From: Vespula vulgaris
Taxonomy: Eukaryota > Arthropoda > Insecta > Hymenoptera > Vespidae
Assembly: GCF_905475345.1 (NCBI RefSeq)
Contig: NC_066591.1
Location: 4,133,501-4,197,500, forward strand
DNA length: 64,000 nt
Direction: 5' to 3'
Positions 50,241 through 63,315 of this stretch are shown here, in pieces. Position 1 is the first letter of the stretch. Each line of letters opens with the position of its first letter. The translations under genes were made by a program, and so were the position numbers. The notes under the pieces are model-generated. The model saw nothing but the letters and a program-made list of their open reading frames with translations. It was not told the DNA's origin and did no database searches.

Positions 50241-51908
50241 TACAAACCCCTCTGTTACCTCAGCTCATGAAGAGATTGACAAAAGTCCTTGAACATGTTG
50301 ACAAAAGTGACAGAGAATTTAACTCGCTTATATTCCAAGATTACATAACCCGTAATCGAGTATACGTGTTATGCATTAATTTTTGCTGGAGGGTATAAAC
50401 CCGTGAAATAGAGAGAGAGAGAGAGAGAGAAAAAGATATATATATATACACATACATAAAGAGAAAGAGAGAGAGAGAGAGTTTACATCCCGAGGGAAGA
50501 AAGACGGACTTGTCGTTGCTGTTGGCTATCTACCTATCAGGACAGCTTTGTTCCCTTGCTTCTCTCTAGTGGGGTTACGCATAGTGCCAATTCCATGTAC
50601 ATACAGGGAGAGAGAGAGAGAGAGAGAGATAGGGGTAGAGAGGGACAACGCTAGCGGCGTTACCTCACGCAGGAATACCTTTGTCGTTAATTAGGGACTC
50701 TGGTCAACGATGTCATTCTGCGGTTGAATAGGTCGTCATCGTCGAAGAGGGTGGTAGGGAGAGGGAACACAGGGGTCACTGGTTTACCTAGAACGTCACC
50801 GCGTATGCGGCTTACCTGTGTCTACATAGAGGAATATATGCAGCAAATTCGTACCCCGTTTTGTCGCTTATGCTGAACGTTCTATGACGAACGTACTATT
50901 CACGACCAGAGCTCATGAAATATTTTCAATCATCAGAGAACACGTCAATTATAAATAAGATTATATCGTCGTATGTAGTTCTTTATATAAGATTTCCAAT
51001 TCGAATTGGGTTACGATCGATCCGATCTTATATTTCTCTCTCTCTCTCTCTTTCTCTCTTTTTCTGTTCGTTTGTTACGTTATTTTTAAAGGGATGTGAT
51101 TTTGTTCACTTTATCGAGTCAAATTCTTTCGATCGAATTTTATTATTTCGCTAAGTCGACAAATTCAACAACGAATTTCTCAAACAGGCTGTCGAACTTT
51201 TAACTTTTTTATTGTATATTAATTCGTTAATTCTAATTTATAATTTTCTTCTAGTCAGAAATTGTAAATAGAACGACGAGCATTGTAGTATATAAAATTA
51301 TTTCGCGAGTAACGTCGATCGTGTTACCATCATGGATTGAATCGAAACGGCAAATAAAGATGTCATAAAGGTATCATCGTGTTTGCTAATATGTCCGACA
51401 CGTTGCATTCGATAACTCGATTAAATAACTCGTCGAATTCCTCTCATCGAAACTAATTTTATTACTCGCACGATGTCAAGTATTTTATTATTGAAGAAAC
51501 AATTTTCTTTCGTTCGTTTTTCTCTTGTCAATTTTCCTTTCACACTTTTCCGCGTTTCTAAATATTCGATCCCTCTATTCTTTTGTAATTCTTTTTGGCT
51601 TTGCCATCGTATTATATAAACATCGAAATACTAAAGGATACATCAATGGAAATCGCTCGGACAATAAAAATTCCTTTTGCCGGCGCCACGTCGACTAAGA
51701 AACGAATAAAAATCGAAGAATTCAAAGAAAAAGAAGGAAATATCTCTCGCTTCGAATACTTTTTAACTATTGGCCCGTAAGTAAACGAAATATTATTATT
51801 CTCGAGCGTATCTCAAAGGAGATTTAAAACTGTACAACAGTACGTCTATCTCAAAAGTTTCGAGAAAGTATCTTGAGAATACAAACAAAATAAAATTTCA
51901 ACATTAAA

Positions 51909-51914
51909 GTCATA

Positions 51915-51959
<45 letters not shown>
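51909..51959. repeat. (TA)n microsatellite
   Basis: About 50 bp of TA with one GTA interruption near 51920. Confidence 0.95.
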
Positions 51960-51964
<5 letters not shown>

Positions 51965-53486
51965 TACCCACACATATATGCATCAAACAAGAAATATATT
52001 TTACGACTTATATAAAAGTATAAAGTATCATTTAATACATCTTGCACCTAATTTCTTATTCTCACTTCCATAACAGATAATCCAGCTAAAAGCTTCGAGA
52101 AATCTTACACTCTTTGTCATATTTTCTTAAGTAATTAGATCCTCGATCAAAGCTTTCGAAACAACCCCCGGAGTTTCCGTTTTCCTTCGTAAGTGAAATA
52201 CAATTTCCATCGGCAATGTCCAAGTTCACGAGATGTTTTAACTTTATACTTCTAGGCTAGTAGTTTCTTAGAAGGATAATAGATCAATGCCAATCCAGTT
52301 GACGTTGAAATAACTTGAGGGATCGTAAATGATTAAATCGCTGTGGGTCTGAAAGATCGAAGAAATATAAATTTATCTAGATTGCTTGCCTGTTACCGAC
52401 AATTAACAACGAACAATTAATGAATTCAATGACAATGCACAAAGTTTTGCGGAATTTTACTTCCCTTTCGAATCACTTCAAAACCCAAACGAAGTTGCGA
52501 CTTCATAAAGGATTCCAAGTGTTCGAACGTACTTGGAAAGTAATGCGCATGGATTCGGATAAAGCCGAGTTTTGGCTTTGAGAAACGTGAGGGGATAAGG
52601 ATCTCGAAGTATAAATCTGATGAAAATCCAATCCGATCGGGATCATTGGTATAGGATTTTGAACTTCAGGGACATTTCGAAACTTTGATCACGGACACAG
52701 TTATATATCACGGCGGTGGCCCCATATAAAGTCGATGCTGTTAACAAACTTGTTCACAACGATTTGGATTAGATTTTTATTTCTTTTTTTTTTCTCTCCT
52801 TTTTTTTTCTTTCTTTTAAACATCGAAAAATCGGAAAAAGAAGGAAAAAAAAATAATTTTTCTTCTTTTGCGTTTGCCTAACTTTTATATCTATCATTGC
52901 TCTACTTATATGTTGTTATATATCGTGCTATGTCATGTTATGTCGATCTTATATACGTATATAGGTGTATATATATATATATATATGTAAGATACAAGAA
53001 AATGAAAGGAAGCAAACAAAGGCAAATAGAAAAGGAACTAATCGAATACGACGAAGTGAAAGAGAAGTCAAAGAGAAAAGTGTTTCGTTTAAACGAAACT
53101 AAGGACAAGGAGTTTCTCAAAGTATCTAGGAAGAAAGAAAGGTAAAATATAATTCGTAAATTTGAATCAGTTGTATATTCTTCAACAACTCCTGAAAGAT
53201 CTTCTACATTTCTCTTATACGTAACTTTATGGAAAATTGTTCTATCACTAGAGTTCATCGAGTTCGGAAATTCCTTTGACATTGAATCACTCGATCGCCG
53301 AGAGGTTGAAATAATTAAAGTATAGTTTAATCCCTTAGGCAGTAAGCAAAAGCTTAACATAGATCTCTGGTTAAGTCGTAAGAGCCATGAGGAAAGCTTT
53401 CGACCTTTAAACTTTGTTCCGGCCTCGAGGATAATCCTTCTCGTGGATATATTCGATCTCTGGACTGTGTCCTCGAATAATGGCCA

Positions 53487-53534
53487 AGGAGAAAGACAGA
53501 GAGAGAAAAAGAGAGAGGCAGAGACAAAGTGAAA

Positions 53535-53584
<50 letters not shown>

Positions 53585-53585
53585 G

Positions 53586-53664
<79 letters not shown>
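53487..53664 (+). repeat. Purine tract, (AT)n, then (CT)38
   Basis: A GA-rich tract (53487-53530) is followed by an AT run (53537-53582) and a long CT run (53588-53664). The minus-strand frame through this block starts the window's longest ORF (52938-53666), which is driven by the repeat. Confidence 0.95.
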
Positions 53665-53667
<3 letters not shown>

Positions 53668-54241
53668 GTTTTGATCTTACACGATACATAATTTCTTTCA
53701 AGATCATAAAATTTTTTTTATTGTGTGAATTAAAAGAAAAAAACTTCTTTAATTAATCATAAAATCTTTTGCTTTTAATTGACACAATAAAAAAAATTTT
53801 ATATCTTTTCTTTCTCTTGTTGTTTTTCTTATATTATTTTTTTTTTTTACTCGATAACCAATGAACGCACTAGAAAATTGAATATATTTTTATTTTCGTA
53901 TAGAATTTTTGTATATCGTGTCGAAAGAGTATTTTCTTTTTTCCCTTTCTTTTTTATTTTTCGTTCATGCGTATGTCGTTTTTTCTTTTTCCATTTTTTT
54001 TTCTTTTCTTTTTATTTCCTTCACTCGCATTTTCCCGCGTTCAGTTTTAACTTTTTGTTAAAACTCAACATGGTAACATTGGTAAGCACTTAAAGAGTCT
54101 CGTAATCCCTTTTCCTTTTGTTCCCACTCTTATTCCCTCGTGAACCCAATCCCTCTTTCCATTTATTTTCCATCGATTTCCTTGTTGCTGCTCAATCTGC
54201 ATTTAACTTGAGATAATTCTTTGATAATTAAAAGATTTATT

Positions 54242-54272
<31 letters not shown>

Positions 54273-55218
54273 GTTATTTTAGTTATCATCGTTTTTTTTT
54301 TCAATTAGATATATGTAAAATATTTCACAAGAATATATAAATCTATATAATGAATGAATGATCTTTCATCAATGACAATACTGATAACTTATTATTTCGA
54401 CAAATTACTTATCGAATGATTACAATTATTTTCTCCAATTTTTTTTCCAAATTCTTTTAACAAACATACCGATACAATTTTTGTCTTCGTTATATCGGAT
54501 AATTGACTCGTCTAAGTTACGAAAAAAAATTGTTTGAATTAAAGAAGAAAAACAAAATAAAAAGAAAGGAAAAAAGAGAGAAAAAAGAAAAACCAATTTA
54601 CGTGCCTCTTGAAATTGTCTACTTACAGTCATGATCGATAATTAGTTTTATGAAAAGAAAATGAAGATTACGAACAGTGCGAAGATAGTTTCTTTTTTTT
54701 TTTTTATTATAGAGGAGAACGGGTTCACGATGTAACTAACTTCGTGATCTAGACCCGACTAAACTTCTTCGTAAGTTATACTTATCATCTCGAGGAAAAA
54801 AAAAGAAAAAAGAAAAAAAAAGATATTAAATAGAAAAAGAAAAAGAGTGAGAGAGAAAGAGAAAGAGGGTGGTGATGGGCGTGGAAGTGGGGTGGTAGAG
54901 AAGAGGTGGTGGCGATATAGAAAAGAAAGAAAGTAAAAGGAGTAAGAATTTTTCTTTCTCGAGAAGTTTAATTCTTAGACTTATCGATGCTCGTAATACC
55001 ATCAGAAGAAAAGAGGGAAGATGGACTTGTACCGGCAAACAAGGTTTTCATTATCACTGCACCCAGACGGAAATATTCCAATTAATTTTCATTTCTATCT
55101 AACTGGATTCCGCAAACCAACGTTGGTCCCAACGTCGGTGGTGGCTTCGTTAATTAAATATGAGAACGAAATTTTATGCTCTTAATTAAGTCGACTTTCT
55201 CTTTATCCCATCTATCTA

Positions 55219-55353
<135 letters not shown>

Positions 55354-57261
55354 ATATTATGTAACGAGATAATTCGTTATAACAATCATAATAACAATAT
55401 TTATTACGATCTATAAACTCGTAAAAAGCATTACACTGTATTACGTGCATTAAATGAAGGGTGAAAGAAAATGTTTTTAAAAAAATGTAACAAAAAAAAA
55501 TGAAAAAAAAAACAAAATTCTTCAAATTGAATAAAGAGAAAAATAAATTGTTAATAAACGAGGATCTAAATCGTTAAGATCTTGGAAACAAATGTTATTA
55601 TAATATCGATGATTCTTCATTATTACACCGGCTGATTAGATGCAATTATGTTAAGCGATCTTCTAATGTGTATTCATTTCGCGAAGTGCCGTAATAATAT
55701 TGATTCAAATATACACGTGAAGAGACATACATACGTATTTCGTGTAATCTATGTAGATATAATTACATACACACGTGTTCACGTTACTGTATTTATATAT
55801 GTGTGTGTGTAATATCTGTAAATGCACGGAGATATACCACGTGCATTCACTGTACAAATACCAATCGGGAAACGTTAACGCATCGATGATAATCTGGAAT
55901 TGTATAAAACCAACAGCGAATCTGGTACCCTTCCGCATGGCTGACGTATGTACACATGTGTATGTACACGTGTGTATGTGTACGTATGTGTGTGTATATA
56001 TATATATATATACACATAGATACATCCTCTTTCACAAATTGTACAGAATAAATACGAAGGACCGAATTATCGGTCCATCTAAAAGTTCTTAATAAAAACT
56101 CGTACCTCTTCGGTCCACCAAAATTTACTATATTCCTCTTCGAATAATCCGATAATGGAGTCATGACGTTATCTTCGTATTTGGTCGTTTTTGCTCCTTT
56201 GAATTTTACTCCTCTCGTATACCTTCGAACGTTCGTACATTTTCAGAAAATATTTTTTACGTTTATATCTCGTATTCCTTTAAAAACGGTTACTTATATA
56301 TATATATATATATATAATTTTTTTTTATTTAATTTATTCATATTTATTTGGAATCGAAGGAAGATATTGAAAATAATGAATTAATTTTGTTTCTTTTTTT
56401 GTTCTTTTTTTTCTTACGTTTCTTCTTTCTCTTTTCTTTAAGAAAAGGAAAAGAGTAGAATCAAATTAATAATGATATTTATTATAAAAATTTATATATA
56501 TATATACAATAACGAAATATGTATCTACGTACGTACGTACGCTACTTGTAACATTAAATTAATTAAATCGAATCTTTTTTATTTTTTTCTTTAGGACATA
56601 ATAGATCGACGTTTCGAAATTATAAATTTTTCTCGGCTTAAAATTTCTCGCATGTCTAGGAATCGTTACAAAGTTGGCAAAAATAACTAGATGATTTGAC
56701 GTTGATTATTTTGTTCATGCGATACAGTCAGATATTTACATTAACGTCAAGTTGTTAGTAATTTATTTCTATTAGATAAAATACAAAAAAATATATATAT
56801 ATACATACACACGTATGTATATATATATATATATATAGACACATCGCATTAACATAACAGAATCTACAATTTTTAAAGATACTAACAGAAAGAAAGACAG
56901 AGATAGAGAACGAGAGAAAAAGAAAGAAAAATAGAAAAAAATGTTTAGTCGCCAAGGTTAAGATGTCGTTAGCGATATGTATTTCTTTCATAAAAATAGA
57001 ACGCCACGGAATTAACTGTGCACGACAGAATCTACGCGATGAACAATAAACCTTACGAGCCATAATCACGCTTCTCTACTAACTTTACAATGCTCGAGGT
57101 CAAACCGACGACGCGACCTCGCGTTTCATTTCCTATTTCTTTCGCTTTGTCATTCTTTTCGTTTCTTTCTTTCTTTCTTTTTCTTTTTTTTTTTTTGATT
57201 TCGATCGAAGGAAAAGATATAAATATAGCGTTTCACACGAACTAATAAATAATAAATACAT

Positions 57262-57292
57262 TTCTGATCGTCTATCTTTTTTCTCTTTTCAG
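57262..57292 (+). other. 3' splice site of the GABA-B-R2 exon
   Basis: A pyrimidine-rich stretch (TCTATCTTTTTTCTCTTTTC, 57271-57290) runs directly into AG at 57291-57292. A CTGAT at 57263-57267 could be the branch point, about 25 bases upstream. The reading frame opens at the next base with a Cys codon that fits the receptor family alignment, which supports this boundary. Confidence 0.9.
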
Positions 57293-57430
57293 TGCAATGC
57301 TGCCGTAGGTGTCAAAGCTTTTTTCGACATGATGCATAGCGGGCCACATAAGGTTATGCTTTTTGGTGCAGCTTGCACTCAAGTCACGGATCCGATAGCG
57401 AAAGCCTCCAAACATTGGCGTCTCACGCAG
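57293..57430 (+). CDS. GABA-B-R2: Internal exon of GABA-B receptor subunit 2
   Basis: This exon encodes 46 residues, from CNAAVGVKAFFDMM to KASKHWRLTQ, in the outer ligand-binding-like lobe (Venus flytrap, ANF-receptor fold) of a class C G-protein-coupled receptor. It matches insect GABA-B-R2 as I know that family, and less closely vertebrate GABBR2 (shared pattern C..A.G.KAF.D, GP, M.FG..C..VT, IA, W.L.Q). In the heterodimer, subunit 1 binds GABA and subunit 2 couples to Gi/o at the neuronal plasma membrane; subunit 2's flytrap is not thought to bind agonist. Cysteines at exon residues 1 and 28 have the 27-residue spacing of the first disulfide in human GABBR2 (Cys108-Cys135, from memory). 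The acceptor AG is 57291-57292 and the donor GT 57431-57432. The length is 46 whole codons, so the exon is phase 0 at both ends. No stop or frameshift is present. Neighbouring exons were not found in the window, so signal peptide, rest of the flytrap, seven-helix domain and tail are unseen here. Confidence 0.95.
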
Positions 57431-57436
57431 GTAAAA
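57428..57436 (+). other. 5' splice site of the GABA-B-R2 exon
   Basis: CAG|GTAAAA follows the Gln codon that ends the conserved block. Family similarity stops here: the continued frame turns into Phe-rich low-complexity sequence and ends at a stop near 57514. In the family, the next residues would be close to L-S-Y/F-A, and they are not encoded immediately downstream. Confidence 0.9.
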
Positions 57437-58368
57437 CGATTTCAATATCATTTCTCTCTTTTTTTTTTATTCCCCGTCTACAAAATAAAATTCGAATTTC
57501 AAATCGAGATGTAGATGAATGCACATGTGAATCTACATTTATTATATTTTCTATTATTATTTTCATTATACCTAGATTTACGGACATTGATTTCTTCTGT
57601 TTCTATAAATACTTTAAAATTAATTTTTACTAACAAATCTTCCCCATTCGTCTATATTTTAATTAAAAATAATCATTAAAGATTATCCATTTAAGAGGCT
57701 TAGATTAAGTGTATAGAAAATAAAAAAAAAAGAAACAGAAATATAATACAAAAATTTACATTATCGTCATTACATCAAATTAAATCAAATTATCCTATTA
57801 AATCAAATTAAATAAATATTAATATATCGTAATTCACCGATCAATATGCATCTACGGAAGAAGATTTAAGAAGAAGAAAAAAGAAAGAAAAGAGAAGAAC
57901 GTAAAAAAAGAAAAAGAAAAATATAAAGAGATGCGCACACACACAAGATTTTACACAGGCTATTTTACACAGACCTTATTTTTATACTACTACCGTATTA
58001 AACCTAAAGATATTACTCGCGTAGTATCACTTTAACGGGATCATTAACCTGCATCGTAACTCCTATCGTAATTCTTTCCACGTACAATAATAATAAAGAA
58101 ACATGGACATATCACACACGTAACTACATATGTACATCTATCCACGTCGTCGGTTTTCTGGAGTCGCATTAATCTTCAACGAGCGGTCTTAATCCCGCTC
58201 ATTCGTCCTTTCGCGCGTTAGATCAACAGAAGGGCTCGACGTTAGTGACATTAGGTGGTACTCTCATGTGGACGCGTCAATGGCTATAGCAGGATGAGGA
58301 GAATGAGAGGGGGGTGAAAGAGGGAGGAGAGGGTGAGGACGAATCGCGAGGGAAACGTCGACGTGCTT

Positions 58369-58394
58369 TGTGTACATCTCTCTCTCCCTTTCTC

Positions 58395-58450
<56 letters not shown>
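58369..58450 (+). repeat. (CT)n microsatellite
   Basis: CT run of about 70 bp with TTT and CCC interruptions at its left side. Confidence 0.9.
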
Positions 58451-58455
<5 letters not shown>

Positions 58456-59016
58456 ATGTATTTTCTCTCTTTCCCTCTCACTCTACGCTTCGCTGCTAAA
58501 GCAAGAGGAAGCTCTCCTACCGGAGGCAATGATAATGTCAAGAGGGTGCAATGTCCGAAGCCTAATCAACAGATAGCACGTATGCAAATTTATCGTCACG
58601 GTCTCTCCTAACTCTGAAATAACTCGTCACGCATCATTTTCGTCGACACATTCGTTCACTACACACGTATATTCGTTAACACGTTTTATGAGATGAGACG
58701 GAATATTATTCTTATTTTTTTTTCTTCTTCTTCTTCATCTTTGTTTTCTATTTCTTTTCTCTTTTATCCTTTCGGTGTTTCTTATTATTCTTTTCCTTTT
58801 TTCTGTTTTCTTTTTTCTTTTTCTCGAGATAATGGTCCATCGAATATACTTAAACGATTAGACGATTCGTATAATATTTCGTAAATATATTTATTACAAC
58901 GAAACAAGGAAGATTGGTACGATATCAATCGACGATATTTGAGGAGAAAAATTGTTACAAACGAAATATCGAGTATCAATGATACAAATAATAGGTATCG
59001 TTTTCACGAGATCGAA

Positions 59017-59048
<32 letters not shown>

Positions 59049-61831
59049 TTCTTCTCTCTTTCTGTCTACCTCGAGAATGAAAAACTAAGAGAAAAAGAAA
59101 TACGGTGACGGTGAGGAATTTAAGAACATACATAAACGGAATACCGAATACCCGGTGGGTGTGAAAAATCGTATTATATCCGTCCGTAGCAACAAATTTC
59201 CTTCTTCTTCCTGAGAAAAATGTTTAACTCTCGACATTCGCAATTTACATGCGAATAGGGAAAAGCGTTCAACGAGAAATGTGTTGTACGACGACGACAC
59301 GTAGAGAGACGTGGACGACGGTGCAATATTCTTCCAGTTGTTAGCTGCAGGCGATAAGACTTCCCGAAATGTGTCAGACCAAAGAGGGGAATCGTTCGGT
59401 CGAAGAGGGTGGTACAGGGGAAAGAGGAAAGAACGAGGAAAGAGGTATTATTTCGAAACTTTGCCGAAGTGCTGCACGCCCGTCATTTCTCTCTCGGCCT
59501 CTTAACTCTCCTCTCCTCTCCTCTCTTCTCCTCCTCTCTCCTACCTTAGAGTTTTCCATCGACGCGTTTCACACGGATCGTGCACCAATATGCATAGGGT
59601 GAGTCAGATTTAACGCAACTCCAGATCTTTTTCTGCCTCTTTTTTTTCCCCTTTCTTTCTTTCCATCCATCAATTCTTCCTTTCTCTTCTTTTCTTTTCT
59701 TTTCTTTTTTTTTTCTTCTTTTTCTCTTTTACGTTTTTTTTTTCTCTCTCTTTTTCTTCTCACCTCTCGAAAACGTTTGAAAGAATTCCTAACGTTTACG
59801 ACGTCACGTAGATTGTCCATAAATTTATTGCTCCTCGAAGATCTTTCGTAAATTGGATTTACGACGATAAACGACGAAATTTTCAGATTTAGTTCGAGAA
59901 ACCAGCGTTGAATCGATCGACAACAAAAGAAATATATATTATCCCAGAGAAATTTTCTAATCCTTTCTATATCGTAAACCTTTCGTTTCTTATCGTGTTC
60001 TTTATATTATCAATTATTTCTATCAATCTATATTTTTCTATAGTTCTACGTAAAGTCCGTTCTATTTTTACGATTTGATTAGACTCTCTTCTTTTCCTTT
60101 CTCTTTTTTTTTTTTTTCTTTAATATTTCTTTTCGATAATAAATATCATCCTTAATTTTATGTATGTATACTTAATTCACACACACGTTAAACCTTTTCG
60201 TTACATTCTAAAAGCGATTGAATGCGAGTGAATCATCATGTTTATAAGAAAAATGAACAACGAAGGGATCAAAAGGATAAATCCTATTTTTCGAAATCCC
60301 AAATTCGTTTATTATACTAAAATCCTAAATGGGTAGCATAGAAAATTACGAGGAAATAGATTGCAGTAATAATAAACGAACGATTCCAATTCTCGATAGT
60401 AATTCGGCGATCACATGGAGACATGAATCGCGATCCGGATAGTAGATAATGGATCTAACAAGGATGCCGACGAGTTCCTCCTACTCTCATGTCGGGCCAT
60501 CGGGAAAACGGGCGTCTCATTCGTTCTTCTTTCCTAGACTTATCATCCACGGTAAAAGCCTCGTAAAGTCACAAAATACCCTCGGGAATGTTATTTCATC
60601 TTACGACCGTTTTTCAGGTTCTTTTTCTATTTTCTTTATTTTCTTTTTCTTTTCTTTTTTTTTCTTTTTTTTTTTTTTTAACTAAAAAGATAGCACGAGA
60701 GAGAGAGAGAGAGAGAGAGAGGAAGAGAGAGAAGTATAAAATAAAAATAGAACGCGAGATTCTTCGAATCATCTTTGAGATTTAATCTTTTTCTTCGGTC
60801 TGTTTGTCAGACCATACCACGATGCTATACCACTTACCACTGGAAGTTAAATACTTATGTATTTTCATAGAGATATATGTAAAAATACAAGCAGTGTAAC
60901 ATCGAGAATGATGGCCGACAATTTTCCGATTTAACGATGGATCGCGAGAGAGGGACAGATAGATAGAGAGAGAGAGAGAGAGAATGAGAGAGAATGACTA
61001 CCTGTATTCGATACTCGTCGAAATTCACTAAATTGGCTTTTAGAGATAAACTTCAATTTACTTTGTACAGTTTAACGAAGCTCGAAAACGAGCCATTCCT
61101 CTCTCCCTTTCTCTCTCTTTCTCTCTTTCTCTTTCTCTTTCTATTTCTCGCTTTTTCTCTTTCTTTCTCTCTTTCATTTCGGTTCATCACTGGGTAAATC
61201 GTCCCTGTGCTAACGAATTACTTTGTATTTTTATTTTTTTCTATTTTTTTCTTGCAAACATTCATCGACCGTTCATCCATCTCTCTCTCTCTCTCTCTCT
61301 CTCGCTCTCTGTCTTCGTTCACTTTCTCCTCAGCGTTATATATATATATTTTTTTTTCATTCATACGCGCGAGAATATAATGAAATTAATTTCTCCTTCG
61401 CCATATTAATTATTATCATTATCATCGGTTGAACGTGTAAATGAATAAAGGAAGAGAGAGAGAGAGAGAGTAAAAAAAGGGATATAAATGTTTCCACTCA
61501 AAATCTCAGAATATAATAATAGCTAAACTCGAGAACGATGATGAATACGTATTAAAATTAACGAGATACCTATCCAATAGTGCTATTTATTATTCAAATA
61601 GCTTTACGTTTAACGCTTTACTACGAGAAAATTGGATAATAAAATTAATAACTTATCTTAGAGTAGAAAAAAGTCCTATTAATGAAACATAAAGATGAAG
61701 AGAGAAAGAGAGAGAGAGACAGGAAATTATGAGTTTCGAGAAATCAATTTCCTTGAAATCTTCTATAGTACTTAGATTGCCTTCGAAAAGAGATAGCTGA
61801 ACGACTGAATGCAAGAGAAAGAAAGAGAAAG

Positions 61832-61876
<45 letters not shown>

Positions 61877-62298
61877 AAGAGAGAAAGAAAGAGAAACAGA
61901 AACTCAGAAAAGATAATGATAGAGAAAAAGAGAAAAAGAGATAAAATACGAAACACGAAAAGAAAAAAATGAATGTAATAAGATATAGACGTCCCGATTC
62001 GAGAAACGATCTCTTATTCTTGTACAAGGTCAAAGACCTCTACAACCTATCTAGCTACCTTAATGAAAGGACCGTAATCGTCGCTCGTCGATGCTGAAAC
62101 TGCTTCCAATGAGTGATTCCTGCACAGCGCACCCCCTAATTAATCCACCCTCGTTAATTATCGGGAGGCATACCACTCGAGTTCGTCGACGCACCCCTTT
62201 ATCGCTACTCATCCCCTTTTCCTTGTCGTTAACTAAAACTCTGTCTCTCTCTATCTGTCTATATGTCTCTCTTTCTCTCTCTCCCTTTCTCTTCCTTT

Positions 62299-62299
62299 C

Positions 62300-62338
<39 letters not shown>

Positions 62339-62339
62339 C

Positions 62340-62369
<30 letters not shown>
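62299..62369 (+). repeat. (CTGT)n then (CT)n microsatellite
   Basis: About eight perfect CTGT units (62299-62333), then CTATCT and a CT run. Confidence 0.9.
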
Positions 62370-62370
<1 letters not shown>

Positions 62371-63255
62371 GTCTTTATGTCTCGAAGACGTAATTTTGAT
62401 CTTGACATATTATTCGTTAAATTTAATAATTAATATATTATAATGATGTGTTATAATAATGATGTAAAAAAAAAAAGGAAAAAGAAACATATTAAGAACG
62501 GGTCCATTTAAAATATTGCATCGCTTAATTAATATTTAATCGCATTACTTAAACATGAATCTTTAAAGTAATAAATAATATTAAATGTGTGTGCGTGTGT
62601 AAAGTGGATCTTTCCTTTTTTCTTCTTTAATTAACACAGTCTACGTTACAATCGTCGAAAAATTCTTTTCGAAGTTGTTTTTGGCATAACGTAATCTAGC
62701 TGAACGAGTATTATTTTAATTGGGAGAAATCCGCTTTTAAACACTTCAAAAATATCCCATTAAGATATATCAATGTGTGTGTGTGTGTGTATAATATTCT
62801 TATTCGTTCGATTATTAGTAAGTAAAGGTGATTGAGCTAGTTATAAAATATTTTTTTCTGTAATTATCCATGCCTTCGTTACGATAAAATCATTTATTTC
62901 GTGAAAATTTTTCATTGAATCCGTTTTCAAAATAAAATTGACAAATATACGAACAAAAAATCATTTCTCGTTTAATTTCTCTTATAGAATAAGTCATCCA
63001 ACGCACTCTCCTATATTTTTATCCAACACACATACAAACACAATACAAAATCAATTTATTAAACTGAGTGATTTCAGCAGTCCATTATCGAAAATTTATA
63101 TCCAAATATTGTATATATAAAAATTTATGATAAAAATATTTAACAGATTTATAAACATTTTTCTTCAATTTTTATCACAATGTCGATGATATTTTTTTCT
63201 TGCTTGATTAAAATCGAACGTCATATATTTTATATATATACATACATACATATCT

Positions 63256-63260
<5 letters not shown>

Positions 63261-63304
<44 letters not shown>

Positions 63305-63315
63305 ATCTATCTCTG
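63261..63315 (+). repeat. (CT)n microsatellite
   Basis: CT run with GTC, TTC and TAT variants. Confidence 0.9.

Noticed and set aside
52938..53666. 242-codon minus-strand ORF, the longest in the window
   Set aside because: It begins in (CT)n/(AT)n microsatellite (Arg-Glu and Ile-Tyr repeats) and ends in Ser/Leu/Tyr-rich sequence. The non-repeat middle has no recognisable domain, and the length depends on stop-free repeat phases.
59593..59630. Transposon end (ATAGGGTGAGTCAGATT)
   Set aside because: It resembles some insect element ends but no matching inverted partner was found nearby.
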